From: Synaphobranchus kaupii
Lineage: Eukaryota; Chordata; Actinopteri; Anguilliformes; Synaphobranchidae
Direction of reading: 5' to 3'
Length of the DNA stretch: 64,000 bases
Assembly: GCA_029718625.1 (NCBI GenBank)
Contig: CM056383.1
Location: forward strand, 17,446,722 to 17,510,721
Shown: positions 56,601 to 64,000 of the stretch, piece after piece
Layout: each line of letters starts with the position of its first letter
Numbering within the stretch: position 1 is the first letter of the stretch
Made by a program: the position numbers and the translations under genes
Notes under the pieces: model-generated
Seen by the model: only the letters and a program-made list of their open reading frames with translations
Databases searched by the model: none
Told to the model about the DNA's origin: nothing

Positions 56601-58178
56601 GGGGGACGGACTATGTATACAAATGCCTACAATTGCTACATGGTTCACCCGATAAGGATGTAAAAACCCTACAATTAAAGCTGAAAGTCTGTACTTTAAC
56701 CTCATAGTCACTGTTCCATTTCAAATACAATGTGCTGGAGTACAGAGCCAACACAACAAAAATTGTGTCACTGTCCAAATACTTACTGACTGCACTGTAT
56801 TTTTCCATAGAGTTCAATAGGAAGATGAGTCAGGAGAAACAACCCTTAAAGTGATCCATCCATATCTACTGCATATCTGGAAGCAGGGGGATGGTTTGAG
56901 GCGTGTTTGATACCTCAGACCCTTGATGACTTACAGCCATTTAGCCAACCATGTGATCCATACTGTTCCAGCATAATTTACAGTTTAATCTAGTCCCCCC
57001 AATTCACATATAGATCCATTCAAATGCAGATTATATAAATTATAGTATCGCTCGTAAGTACCACAAAATAAGATATCGAGAGTTTTTTATGTTTTTGGGT
57101 CACAGACAACAGTAAGTCATGGCATGCAAAGGATATGCAACCAAAATTAAATATGGTGACTTTATTTTAAGTTTATGTTAATTTGTCCAATTACTTTTGG
57201 TCTATGTGTAAAAATGGCTACAACTGCTACACGGATCACCCGATATGGATGTAAAATCCCTCAAATTATAGCTCACTTCAGGAGAACCTACCCTTAAATC
57301 GATCCATTACAGCCTTACAGAATTTAGAATAGCATGTAAATCCTCAACTTGCACACTGGACTTTATTCCAACCAAACTCTTTAACGGAGCAGCTACTTGA
57401 TCTGCGACAACTTATTGCCACTTGATCTCCGTCTTTCAACAGTTATCGTCCCAGTGAGAAAAGGACTCACACATTTACTGTCTAACCAGCCAGAGTGATG
57501 TAATTCAGTATTCCAGCAGTATTCCTGGAACTGTACTAATACAAAATTACTGACTTATAGACTAAAATAGAAAATGCATATAAACAGGCTCTTATGCCAC
57601 AGCACAGACTGTTCCCACAGTTCCATAGATGGTGACAACAATAACAGGCTGAATGCTTGAATACTATTCTGTTTCCTTCTTTTCAGTCTACCCTCGGCCT
57701 GCTGAGGGGCCCACTGTAACAATGTACATATAAAAGCTCTGACCTACATACCTGGTTAAATATTCTCAAAGGCAGCAGCATATGCTTTTGTAACTATCCT
57801 GGACTGAATACACATTACAGCTGCATGACCATGCTTTCAACCTCAGTGCTACAGTGGACAGAAACGGCACGAATGCTCACAAGTCAGCAAAAACATGGCT
57901 GTGTATCAAACTGAATGGAGAAGAGAGGATATGTAAAGCGTAGATACCTGTAGCTCATGCATATGGTTCCGGTACCCTTTAAACACCATCCTGTACAACA
58001 TTTGCAGGGCTTTTATTTCAGCGAGGTCCCCTTCAGTTTTCAGTTTGGCCTGATTGGCGGAGACAGACACAGGAGCTGCGGTTCCTGCCGTTCTCCCCCC
58101 TATGAGGGCACCGTTCATGGGCCGCAGCAACCAGCGGGCCCCCCTCTCCACTGAGCCCAGAGCCAAGAGCACTGCCAT
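44650..58178 (-). CDS. cyp27a1: Sterol 27-hydroxylase, mitochondrial cytochrome P450 family 27A, complete
   Basis: Mitochondrial P450 of the inner membrane, fed by adrenodoxin; the family oxidises the sterol side chain at C27 in bile acid synthesis. Exons on the minus strand: 58178-57948, 55310-55120, 54212-54013, 53696-53499, 52773-52610, 51833-51667, 49937-49856, 45245-45045, 44781-44650; all in phase (1566 bp, 521 aa; human 531). The N-terminus [20 protein letters not shown] is Arg-rich and hydrophobic, fitting a mitochondrial presequence. Landmarks: TYGPFT-like GYGPFTE, I helix AGVDT joined to TSNT across exons 5/6, K helix KETLR at the end of exon 6 (about 380-384), FRPERW, and heme loop [12 protein letters not shown] (ligand Cys about 462). 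Fish often have several cyp27a paralogues and only one copy is in the window, so the exact paralogue number is not claimed. Introns are packed with repeats; intron 7 (4.6 kb) holds at least three transposons. Confidence 0.94.
44840..44970. repeat. GGTGTTAGTGATG-type minisatellite, 54-bp higher period
   Basis: The phrase gatggtgttagtggtgatga starts at 44848 and at 44902. The array lies in CYP27A1 intron 8. ORFs of Val/Met or Ile/Thr repeats are artefacts. Confidence 0.85.
45484..45982. mobile_element. Short (about 0.5 kb) TTAA-flanked element, inverted relative to the 58.8-62.3 kb copy
   Basis: Flanked by TTAA (45484-45487 and 45979-45982). The right end reads ctgcagtatctct before TTAA; the left end has lost about 10 bp of the matching terminal repeat. 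Its reverse complement matches 58804-58938 joined directly to 61923-62296, so it lacks the 3-kb centre of that copy. It is non-coding. TTAA targets are used by piggyBac and Kolobok elements. Confidence 0.8.
45998..46656. mobile_element. hAT-type non-autonomous element
   Basis: Termini CAGGGCCTGAAATTAAC and, inverted, GTTAGTTTCAGGCCCTG. Flanks cttataaa (45990-45997) and cgtataaa (46657-46664) are an 8-bp duplication with one mismatch. Related to the shorter copy in the CNOT9 3' UTR. It lies only 15 bp from the TTAA element. Confidence 0.85.
46716..46737. repeat. Poly-C tract
   Basis: About 21 consecutive C on plus, in CYP27A1 intron 7. Confidence 0.9.
46830..47105 (+). repeat. MITE copy inverted relative to 50117-50408
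   Basis: Shares ggaagtatgcaaaactgcct, gcggtttgcgtcgagacatt and agatccgtttctggggca with the reverse complement of 50150-50390. Its termini are less clear than in that copy. Confidence 0.7.
47600..49760 (+). pseudogene. Internally deleted Ty3/gypsy chromodomain retrotransposon
   Basis: A gag-like region begins MDPADSEQL (47809) and, after a frameshift, continues in the frame at 48127-48696 ([26 protein letters not shown]). A CCHC-like remnant and part of the aspartic protease follow ([10 protein letters not shown], then [18 protein letters not shown], then [11 protein letters not shown]). The frame then jumps straight to an integrase C-terminal chromodomain ([20 protein letters not shown], then [17 protein letters not shown]). 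Reverse transcriptase, RNase H and the integrase core are missing. A 3' LTR-like region follows a poly-G run from about 49244 (tgtaacatcc) to about 49752 (cgtaaca). It is a dead copy in CYP27A1 intron 7. Confidence 0.85.
49968..50455. repeat. 39-41 bp minisatellite interrupted by a MITE
   Basis: Units caggtaagacacttcatcaa plus gcacacctgttctacagagtg start at about 49968, 50009, 50050 and 50089. The array is split by the element at 50117-50408 and resumes at 50409-50455. It lies in CYP27A1 intron 6 next to exon 7. Confidence 0.85.
50117..50408 (-). mobile_element. 292-bp MITE with GGGTGCGTCCCAATA termini
   Basis: Terminal inverted repeats GGGTGCGTCCCAATA and GGGTGTGTCCCAATA (one mismatch). Flanked by CTG (50114-50116 and 50409-50411), a 3-bp duplication. 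The empty site can be reconstructed from the neighbouring minisatellite units (cacacctgttctac), which supports both boundaries. Confidence 0.8.
50519..51359. mobile_element. 841-bp hAT-type element with perfect 8-bp target duplication
   Basis: Starts CAGTGGCGTAACG and ends with the near complement (acggtACGCCACTG). The inverted repeats extend over about 80 bp. The direct repeat GGCATGGG (50511-50518 and 51360-51367) is perfect. No transposase. CYP27A1 intron 6. Confidence 0.88.
51571..51690. repeat. 60-bp tandem duplication spanning CYP27A1 exon 6 donor
   Basis: Lines up with an exact period of 60 bp (51601 cctcatctcagcgtctcttt against 51661 cctcacctcagtgtctcttt). The right copy contains the last 24 bases of exon 6 and its GT donor. 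In the left, intronic copy the donor reads AT instead of GT on the minus strand. Confidence 0.88.
52203..52434 (+). mobile_element. tRNA-derived SINE (V-SINE-like), plus orientation
   Basis: gcggcagtgtagtataatgg head, B box ggttcgattccc, core aagtcgctctggataagagc with gtctgctaaatg, and a (taatg)n tail. Nearly identical to the inverted copy at 18121-18357. CYP27A1 intron 5. Confidence 0.82.
52785..53465. repeat. 40-bp minisatellite in CYP27A1 intron 4
   Basis: The unit is taataaaggtaaagtaataa plus tggtaagtaatgcaggtaca. The first 250 bp are degenerate; from about 53090 the copies are nearly perfect. Long minus-strand ORFs here ([15 protein letters not shown] repeats at 53037-53796) are artefacts where they leave exon 4. 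Confidence 0.92.
54686..55015. repeat. Telomere-like CTAACCC-containing minisatellite
   Basis: Units such as cactaaccctaacccctaac alternate with ctgacccctatctctg over about 330 bp in CYP27A1 intron 2. CTAACCC words are frequent but not in a pure head-to-tail (TTAGGG)n array, so it is an interstitial telomere-like repeat at most. Confidence 0.8.
56430..57300. repeat. Tc1/mariner-type non-autonomous repeats in CYP27A1 intron 1
   Basis: 56540-56800 ends in tgtccaaatacttactgact, preceded by acaacaaaaattgtgtcact, the type of terminal sequence found in fish Tc1/mariner elements. 56430-56530 contains a short inverted pair (ggttgtttctcctgac and gtcaggagaaacaacc). 56800-57300 is a second copy fragment with shared words caattacttttggt and cacccgatatggatgt. 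No transposase ORF is present. Confidence 0.6.
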
Positions 58179-58319
58179 AACCAGAGCTTCAGGAAGAATG
58201 TTAGCCGAGAGGCTCTTGTTTCACGTCTGAGAAAGAAAGGGGAGGGTTTCCCTCCTGGAGGCGGATGTGAGGCTGGGAGAGGTGGCCATAATCTCATCTG
58301 AGAGTGCCGTCCGGCCAGG

Positions 58320-58655
58320 ACACATAAATCATAAACGATTACAGTGAGGTTAAAGTGGAGACTTTCATCTTTAATTTGAGGGTTTTTACATCCATATCAG
58401 TGAACCGTGTAGCAATTGTAGCCATTTTTAGTATATATATAGTCCCCCCAATTTTAGGGCACCAAAAGTAATTGGACAAATTGACATAAAGTCATCATAT
58501 TTAATATTTTATTGCATATCATTTGCATGCCATGACTTCCTGATGTCTGTGACCCAACAACATAAAAATAGTCGTGATACTATAACCTCTCTGCATTTGA
58601 ATGGAGCTCTATGGGAATTGAGGGGTGGGACTAGATTAAGCTATAAATTACACGG
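58320..58655 (-). repeat. Tc1/mariner-type repeat upstream of CYP27A1
   Basis: Reverse complement of the family at 2785-3055 and 56540-57100 (tttacatccatatcagtgaa, accaaaagtaattggacaaa, gtgggactagatt). It starts about 140 bp before the CYP27A1 ATG, so part of the promoter or 5' UTR region is repeat-derived. Confidence 0.6.
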
Positions 58656-58803
58656 GAATTCCCTTCTTTTGAATATTTAGCCTTGGTCATTAAGTCAAAA
58701 CAGCCTGTGGTTGTATTGGTTCTCTATCGCCCTCCTAATCTCCCAAATTTTTTAGCTGAATTTTCTGATTTCATGTCAGTTGTTCTTACAAAGCACAACA
58801 ATT
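58656..58803 (+). pseudogene. L2-type LINE fragment, endonuclease part (left piece)
   Basis: Translates to a LINE endonuclease segment (SFEYLALVIKSKQPVVVLVL, then YRPPN, then LAEFSDFMSVVLTKHNNF). It is interrupted at 58804 by the TTAA element and resumes at 62297 with CTNAKAMEFFDFLASLELIQ. Confidence 0.75.
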
Positions 58804-59068
58804 TTAAAGAGATACTGCAGAGCCTTTTTTACCGCTTCAATTTGAACTGGAACTCTTGAGTAGGTGTGGTCATATGACGATGATGCCATGTAGTCATATT
58901 ATGAATATTCATAAGGTCAAGAAGTGAAAGGGTGTGTCTTGGTGAACTGACTCAGCCCCACTGAACTCAATACGCTCTATGCTCAGTCCCCTTTCTGCTC
59001 TCTCCTCACTACTAAACAAACAACAAAATGGCGAGCGACAAGAGTGACAGAAGTACTGCAGGGAGTTT

Positions 59069-59277
59069 TAACTTAGCTAGGTAATGTTAGCTCTACCATT
59101 CGGTTACATCCCCGGTCCTCTCCTCGCAAAGATGTTGCTCGGGCAATACAGCCGTATTCATTCGAGCCACTGGCAGCAGCAGCCACCGCCAAGGCTGTAT
59201 TGGTTGAGCAACAGCTTCGCGAGGAGAGGACCGGGGATGTAACCGAATGGTAGAGCTAACATTACCTAGCTAAGTTA
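59069..59277. repeat. Perfect 59-bp inverted repeat (hairpin)
   Basis: Left arm 59069-59127 and right arm 59219-59277 are exact reverse complements as read. The 91-bp spacer is partly complementary at its ends as well (gttgctcgggcaatacagcc against ggctgtattggttgagcaac). The complete structure is about 209 bp. Confidence 0.9.
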
Positions 59278-60063
59278 GCTTGTTTGTCTGCCTAAAGTAA
59301 CGTTACTATTGAATGCATTCAAATACACAGCAAAACCCAGTCACACAGTAACGTTAGTACAGTATATTGAGCATGGCTGGTTGTAGCGCCCTCATAGCGC
59401 CACTTGGTCCGGAGAGAATTGTTATCATTTATTAGCTAACATTATTCTAGATAGCTAAGATAACTACCTAGCTAGCTAAGTTACCAGTTCTCTCTGGACC
59501 AAACGGGGCTAAACTCACATACAATAGACTGCCTTGCATTACCTAACTTATCGATACATTCCGTCTCTTGGCAGATTATGAAAGCATTGCACCGAGATAC
59601 ATGAGGGCAAACCGGAGCTTTATAACGTAGACAGCAGTGAATTCACGTGAGCTTGACAATACATTTCTGACAGAAAACGTAGTTTATTGACTTTTTTACT
59701 TCACTGTTGTGGTGATTAAACTTACAAGAAGTAAGTGCTAGTGTATTGGTAGCCTTTATTGTTCACCGTATGAGGTTCGATTGTGGTCAGTGGCACCAAA
59801 ATTTTCTGTCACACCCTCGATTAATGGCAAAAGTGTCAGTAGAAGATGGAATTAAATCTTTATAAGTTATATATTTTCTGAATCGTTATCAACATCCCTG
59901 GGTCACTGTCGATGGGCTGCTGTGATCTGGGCATAGAGTTCCTATGTAAATTACGTCAAAAGTATTCAGCCTTGTTTTTTGCTACCTACACATTATAGTG
60001 CGCTCGTCACCGTTAACATGATTGGAGCCTGAAATGTCAATCTTCAGAATCCGTTTAAACCTT

Positions 60064-61477
60064 TGTAGGGACAACAGGAACTACAATTCCATACAGTCCA
60101 CAGGAGGCTCCTCCACGTTGGAAGTGACGTAGGACGTTGTACCAGTTGTGATTTCCGTCCGCACTGTAATGTGATACTGCGCGGCGGAAATGCGCGACTG
60201 GCTATAAAGTTTATAAAAAGGGGCAACACATGCCAGTTTTAGTGCCACCCGCAGTTTCTTCCCAGTTCGTCTGCTCAACTCGGCAGGGCCTTCACTGTCT
60301 CATCTCAAGGCCCTGTGCGGCCTACACGCCCGGGGAAGAGCCTTCGCTCCACAAGGAAGCACGGTCGTCCATGACACTGATCCAACTGAGCGAGGCGGGC
60401 TCATCTACCCCCGGCTATCGGCTACGGAGGACCGGAGACGAGACGCAAGGAGGCAACGCGAGCACCCGGTGGTCAAGAAGAACCACCAAGCGGACCACAT
60501 GCAGCCCCTGATCCTGTAGCAGAGCACCGCCGATGAGTCCCCAAAGAGGCAAGCGATCTGCAGTAGGATGATGCATAGTTCGGGCGAAATAATGCGACCA
60601 GTTCCATTATCCACCCCTACGAACTGCAACCCTGACGACGAAAGAAACCTGTTCCAGGGACCAAAGATAAGGCAGCTGGTTCCCCTATCTATCACAACAC
60701 TACGAACTGCAACCACAGGATTGAGCGACCGGTTTTCCCCCTTTCGTTGTGAGTGTGCAATCGCAGGAAACCATCAAAAAGACTTTGATTCAAGTAAGGC
60801 TGTAACATGGGCAATAGTATATTAGTTAGCAACCGCAACATGTTGTGACTGGATGTATATAACTGTACTATTGAATGGTTAATGTGTGGTATGTGAAAGT
60901 TTGTGTTACCGTTTTACTTTGGATGGTTTTAAGCCATCCACCGCGCTGCGTTAGGTTTAATGCATCACGCACAGAACGTATCTTGCATGTGATCTGTCTT
61001 TAAACACTAACCAGTCGTAATGTTAACACTGCACACTGATCTCAACACACACGCATTGATAAGCTTACATTGATAAGATTGCCTGTATTAATGTTGCTCT
61101 TGTGTTGAACTGAATCAGCCAATGCTAATCGCAGGGATTCCCCAAAATGCCTTCACCTTCTAGCTGGATAATTTATATTAATTCGGTATCAACTGAGTAC
61201 ATGATATTGTGATTTTGCTAAGACAATTATTAATGTGTAATTTTATTGGTAATTTAATTATTAATTCAAGTTACCCATTTTTTAGTTAGTATATTCTCTT
61301 TTGAGAATAATATATAAATTTTATGAGACTGATTTATTATACAAAAACTGCCACCAGTTGTATAAGGATGGTAGTGGCGTATCGCAGTACATAAGTGACG
61401 CCCCGTGTATAAATATAGAGGTATGTCCCCTACATTTTTGGTACCCCGTGTATAGATTTAAATAAATATTCCCTACA
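60064..61477 (+). mobile_element. Probable solo LTR (1.4 kb) inside the TTAA element
   Basis: Starts TGTAGGG, ends CCCTACA and is flanked by the 4-bp direct repeat CCTT (60060-60063 and 61478-61481). TATA-like ctataaagtttataaa lies at about 60202-60217, followed by a GC-rich transcribed-looking part. Termini, duplication length and TATA word resemble the LTR at 7015-8895 (plus shared attttatgagactgatt near 61320), so both may be one family. No internal coding region remains. Confidence 0.65.
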
Positions 61478-62296
61478 CCTTTCACCAATAAGCTGAGACT
61501 TTTTAAGTTATAAGGCGGGATATACAGAGTGACCAGCGAAAATACTGACCTGACAGTCTTTCAGAATTCAGAATTCAAGTCAACTGCCAGAATGACCACG
61601 AGACACTGAATAGAACAGAATACTGGCTGTGCTGATCTGTTTTCGGTGCCGTGAGAGTCCTACTCTTATCATTGATCGAATGTTGGGAAAATGTGAGTTT
61701 AAAAGCGGCAAAAACAGTCCATATATCACATTAAAATGACATATAAGGACAGTTATTGTCCATAATACCTTTATTTAAGGTTAAACTGACATTTTAAGCA
61801 CAATATTTATGTTGATTTCCCGAAATACATTTTTTGCTTGTCCTGCCTTTGGCATAATGCAGGCAAGTTAGCAAAAGATACCAAATAGTAAGACGTTGTA
61901 GATGAATAACTTTCTATGTAGCTCGATATAAGTTGTAACATTAACGTTAGCAGTAATACAAAGCAATTCGCATTTGAACTTGAACTAACTAGTTAGCAGT
62001 ACAAGGGTCTCAGTCTCAAAGACGAAAAAAACCCGTTGGTCTCTGCTTTTATACCACGTGCCCTGCTGAGACCACCCCTAGAACCACCTAAACTCCACCC
62101 ATTTTTATGTTAAGGATCTTGTGATGTCATGAATCCCCGGAAACCAGCGTATTGATAAGCCTACACAAAAACTCATAAAACTATTTTGACTAAACATGAG
62201 ATTTTCGGACATAAACAGTTGTGTATGATCATAACCTAACCCAAAACATCAGTTTTCAACGGGAAAAGTCCGTTTTTGACTGCAGTATCACTTTAA

Positions 62297-64000
62297 CTAC
62301 CATGTGAATGACTGTACTAATGCAAAGGCAATGGAATTCTTTGATTTTCTTGCTAGCCTTGAACTTATTCAACATGTTAAGAGTATGCCACACATAACCG
62401 TGGTAATACGCTGGATTTAGTCATCACAAAGGGTGTTGATATATTTCTTTAATACTATTATATATTTATTTAATACTACTCTTCCACCATCATGAGCTTG
62501 CACAGAGTGTCATGGTTATTTGCAGCCTTTGCGTTTTTACGTTTTGGTTTCCTTTTTGGCGTCGTCAGGACGCTCTATCTGATTTTTTCCGCTTCCGTTC
62601 TGGTGTTTGTATCTTGCCTGACAATTATTCCCTACACCTGTTTTGCGTTTCCTGCCAGCTATAAATAGTCCAGGACTTCTGCATTTCCGACACTTCGATA
62701 TTGTCTTTGCTATGTTGACAACAAAGTCGATAAGGTATAGGAAATTCGGTCGCTGCATTTCTGGTTTGTACAAATAAGAAACGCAGCAAGTCCGGTTAGA
62801 GAATTAGGATTAGATTGGTTTTCTCTTTTATTTCCAATCTTTCTCTTTATCTTTTTTCTTGTTACCTGTTACCTTTTGTATCAGCTCTTTCGCCATAAGA
62901 GCTCTGGATAACAGGTTTTTTCTTTTCTGTTCTTTTCCTTCACTCATTTTATCGAGTTTTTGCTTTGTTTCTCTATCTCCTGTTACGTCTAATGATTTAG
63001 TGCTTAAACTTTAGAACTATGAGTTTTACTTTACGAAGGACAGAATTCCTACAGTTCGGTAGATGATCTTGTGGATCATTTTAATAGAAATGTAAGAAAT
63101 GCTTTAGACACAGTTGCCCCCATAAAGGTCAAAAAGGGATACCCTGGAAAAGTGTAGCCATTTATCAGCTAAAAAGAAACTGTCGCAAAGCTGAGTGATT
63201 ATGGAGGAAGAGTAGATTACATGTTCATAAGGACATTTATAAGGAACAGATTTTTATGTACAACAACACTGTAAGAAAAGAGAGGCAAGCCCATTTTTCG
63301 AGGCTCATTTTTCGAGAACAACAACAACCCAAATATCCTTTTCTCAACCATTGACAGTCTTTTAAACCCAGCCTCTGCTGATGCAGCTAGCATCCAAGCC
63401 TCTGCTGATAAATGAAAAGAATTTGCTTCATTCTTCAAAGATGAAAGTTTTAATATCAGAGCTGATATTTCTAACTACGGTTCCTCATCCCCCTGGGATC
63501 TCCCTATCCACCAGCCTGCATCTAGGATGACCTCTTTTGACTTTTGTAAATGATTAAGTCATCAGTGAGACTATTATGAAAATGATGTAATCTACCTGTG
63601 TCCTCAACCCTATCCCTACTACGTTCTTCAAAAATACCTTTCACTGCCTCTTCCTGGACACAAATAGGATCCTTAACTTTTCATTACAATCAGGTATTTT
63701 CCCCAGAGCCTTCAACATAGCGATGGTAAAACCCCTACTTAAGAAATCGAACTTGGACATGTCCATTTTTCATAATTATCGACCGATTTCGAACCTCCCC
63801 TTCCTGTGTAAAGTGTTGGAAAATATTGTTTTTAGCCAACTTAATGGCCCTTTTAAAAGTTGTTAATGAATTGAGAATGACAGTTGATTCAAATAATGTG
63901 GCTGTCCTCCTCTTAGATCATAGCGCTTTTGATACAATAGATCATAACATTTTAATTGACAGACTTGAAAAGTGGGCAGATGTCAGATCTTCTGGAAGTT
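62297..64000 (+). pseudogene. L2-type LINE, right piece with reverse transcriptase start (runs off window)
   Basis: Segments translate to LINE parts in order: GNTLDLVITKGVD (about 62400-62440), VDDLVDHFNRNVRNALDTVA (about 63060), NEFASFF-like EFASFFKDE (about 63420), YRPISNLPFLCKVLENIVF (about 63780) and VAVLLLDHSAFDTIDHN (about 63900). Stops and frameshifts show it is dead. An LTR-like repeat interrupts it at about 62505-63000. The catalytic RT motif lies beyond the window. Confidence 0.75.
62505..63000 (+). repeat. LTR-like repeat with TATA box, relative of 1-450
   Basis: Begins near tgtcatggttatttgcagcc, has ctataaatagtccagg at about 62660, and from 62725 matches window positions 1-240. 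It breaks the L2-type LINE reading, so it inserted into it. The exact right end is uncertain. Confidence 0.55.

Larger units (their letters stand above)
58804..62296. mobile_element. Long (3.5 kb) TTAA-flanked element, piggyBac/Kolobok-like, nested in an L2-type LINE
   Basis: Flanked by TTAA (58804-58807 and 62293-62296). Terminal inverted repeats are AGAGATACTGCAG (left) and CTGCAGTATCACT (right, i.e. AGTGATACTGCAG). The outer 135 and 374 bp match the short copy at 45484-45982. The centre contains a 59-bp-arm hairpin and a solo LTR. No transposase was recognised. A small frame near 59028 (MASDKSDRSTAG) matches nothing known to me. The LINE reading continues across the insertion, confirming the boundaries. 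Confidence 0.82.

Overview
This window is vertebrate genomic DNA, almost certainly from a ray-finned (teleost) fish. Four protein-coding genes with short exons, GT-AG introns and no operon organisation lie in the order USP37 (minus) - CNOT9 (plus) - PLCD4 (plus) - CYP27A1 (minus). From memory this neighbourhood is also found on human 2q35. The interspersed repeats are of fish type: tRNA-derived SINEs with a V-SINE-like core, Tc1/mariner, hAT and Harbinger-like MITEs, L2-type and I-clade LINEs, and a chromodomain Ty3/gypsy remnant. The species cannot be fixed from the sequence.

Layout. 1-3.6 kb holds an LTR-like repeat cut by the window edge, an AT-rich stretch and a broken Tc1 copy. 3.6-17.8 kb is the 5' part of USP37 on the minus strand: 13 coding exons (about 533 codons, PH-like domain to mid-catalytic domain), with the remaining exons off the left edge. 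Its promoter at about 17.7-17.82 kb has NRF1-type and TCTCGCGAGA motifs. 17.9-20.6 kb holds a SINE, long TG and TA microsatellites and a young 5'-truncated I-clade LINE that ends about 200 bp before the CNOT9 start codon. 20.8-27.4 kb is complete CNOT9 (8 coding exons, 297 aa). 31.4-43.0 kb is complete PLCD4 (15 coding exons, 870 aa). 44.5-58.2 kb is complete CYP27A1 on the minus strand (9 exons, 521 aa). 58.3-64 kb is a nested transposon cluster: an L2-type LINE split by a 3.5 kb TTAA-flanked element, which itself holds a solo LTR and a perfect 59-bp-arm hairpin.

All exon joins were read by eye and checked for splice dinucleotides and codon phase; every junction in the four genes closes in frame. 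The genes do not form one pathway: USP37 is a deubiquitinase, CNOT9 a CCR4-NOT subunit, PLCD4 a phosphoinositide phospholipase C and CYP27A1 a mitochondrial sterol hydroxylase. They are neighbours by old synteny.

Most notable observations: (1) the PLCD4 X-Y linker has been expanded by an in-frame 30-bp minisatellite into about twelve copies of a basic, serine-proline [12 protein letters not shown] decapeptide where the human linker is acidic; (2) in three of the four genes a short piece of an exon edge plus its splice site is copied into a nearby intron (USP37 exon 9, PLCD4 exon 4 inverted, CYP27A1 exon 6 in tandem); (3) a long and a short copy of one TTAA-flanked element are present, the short one looking like an internal-deletion derivative; (4) several transposon insertions still have matching target-site duplications. 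No CRISPR array, rRNA or functional tRNA gene was seen.
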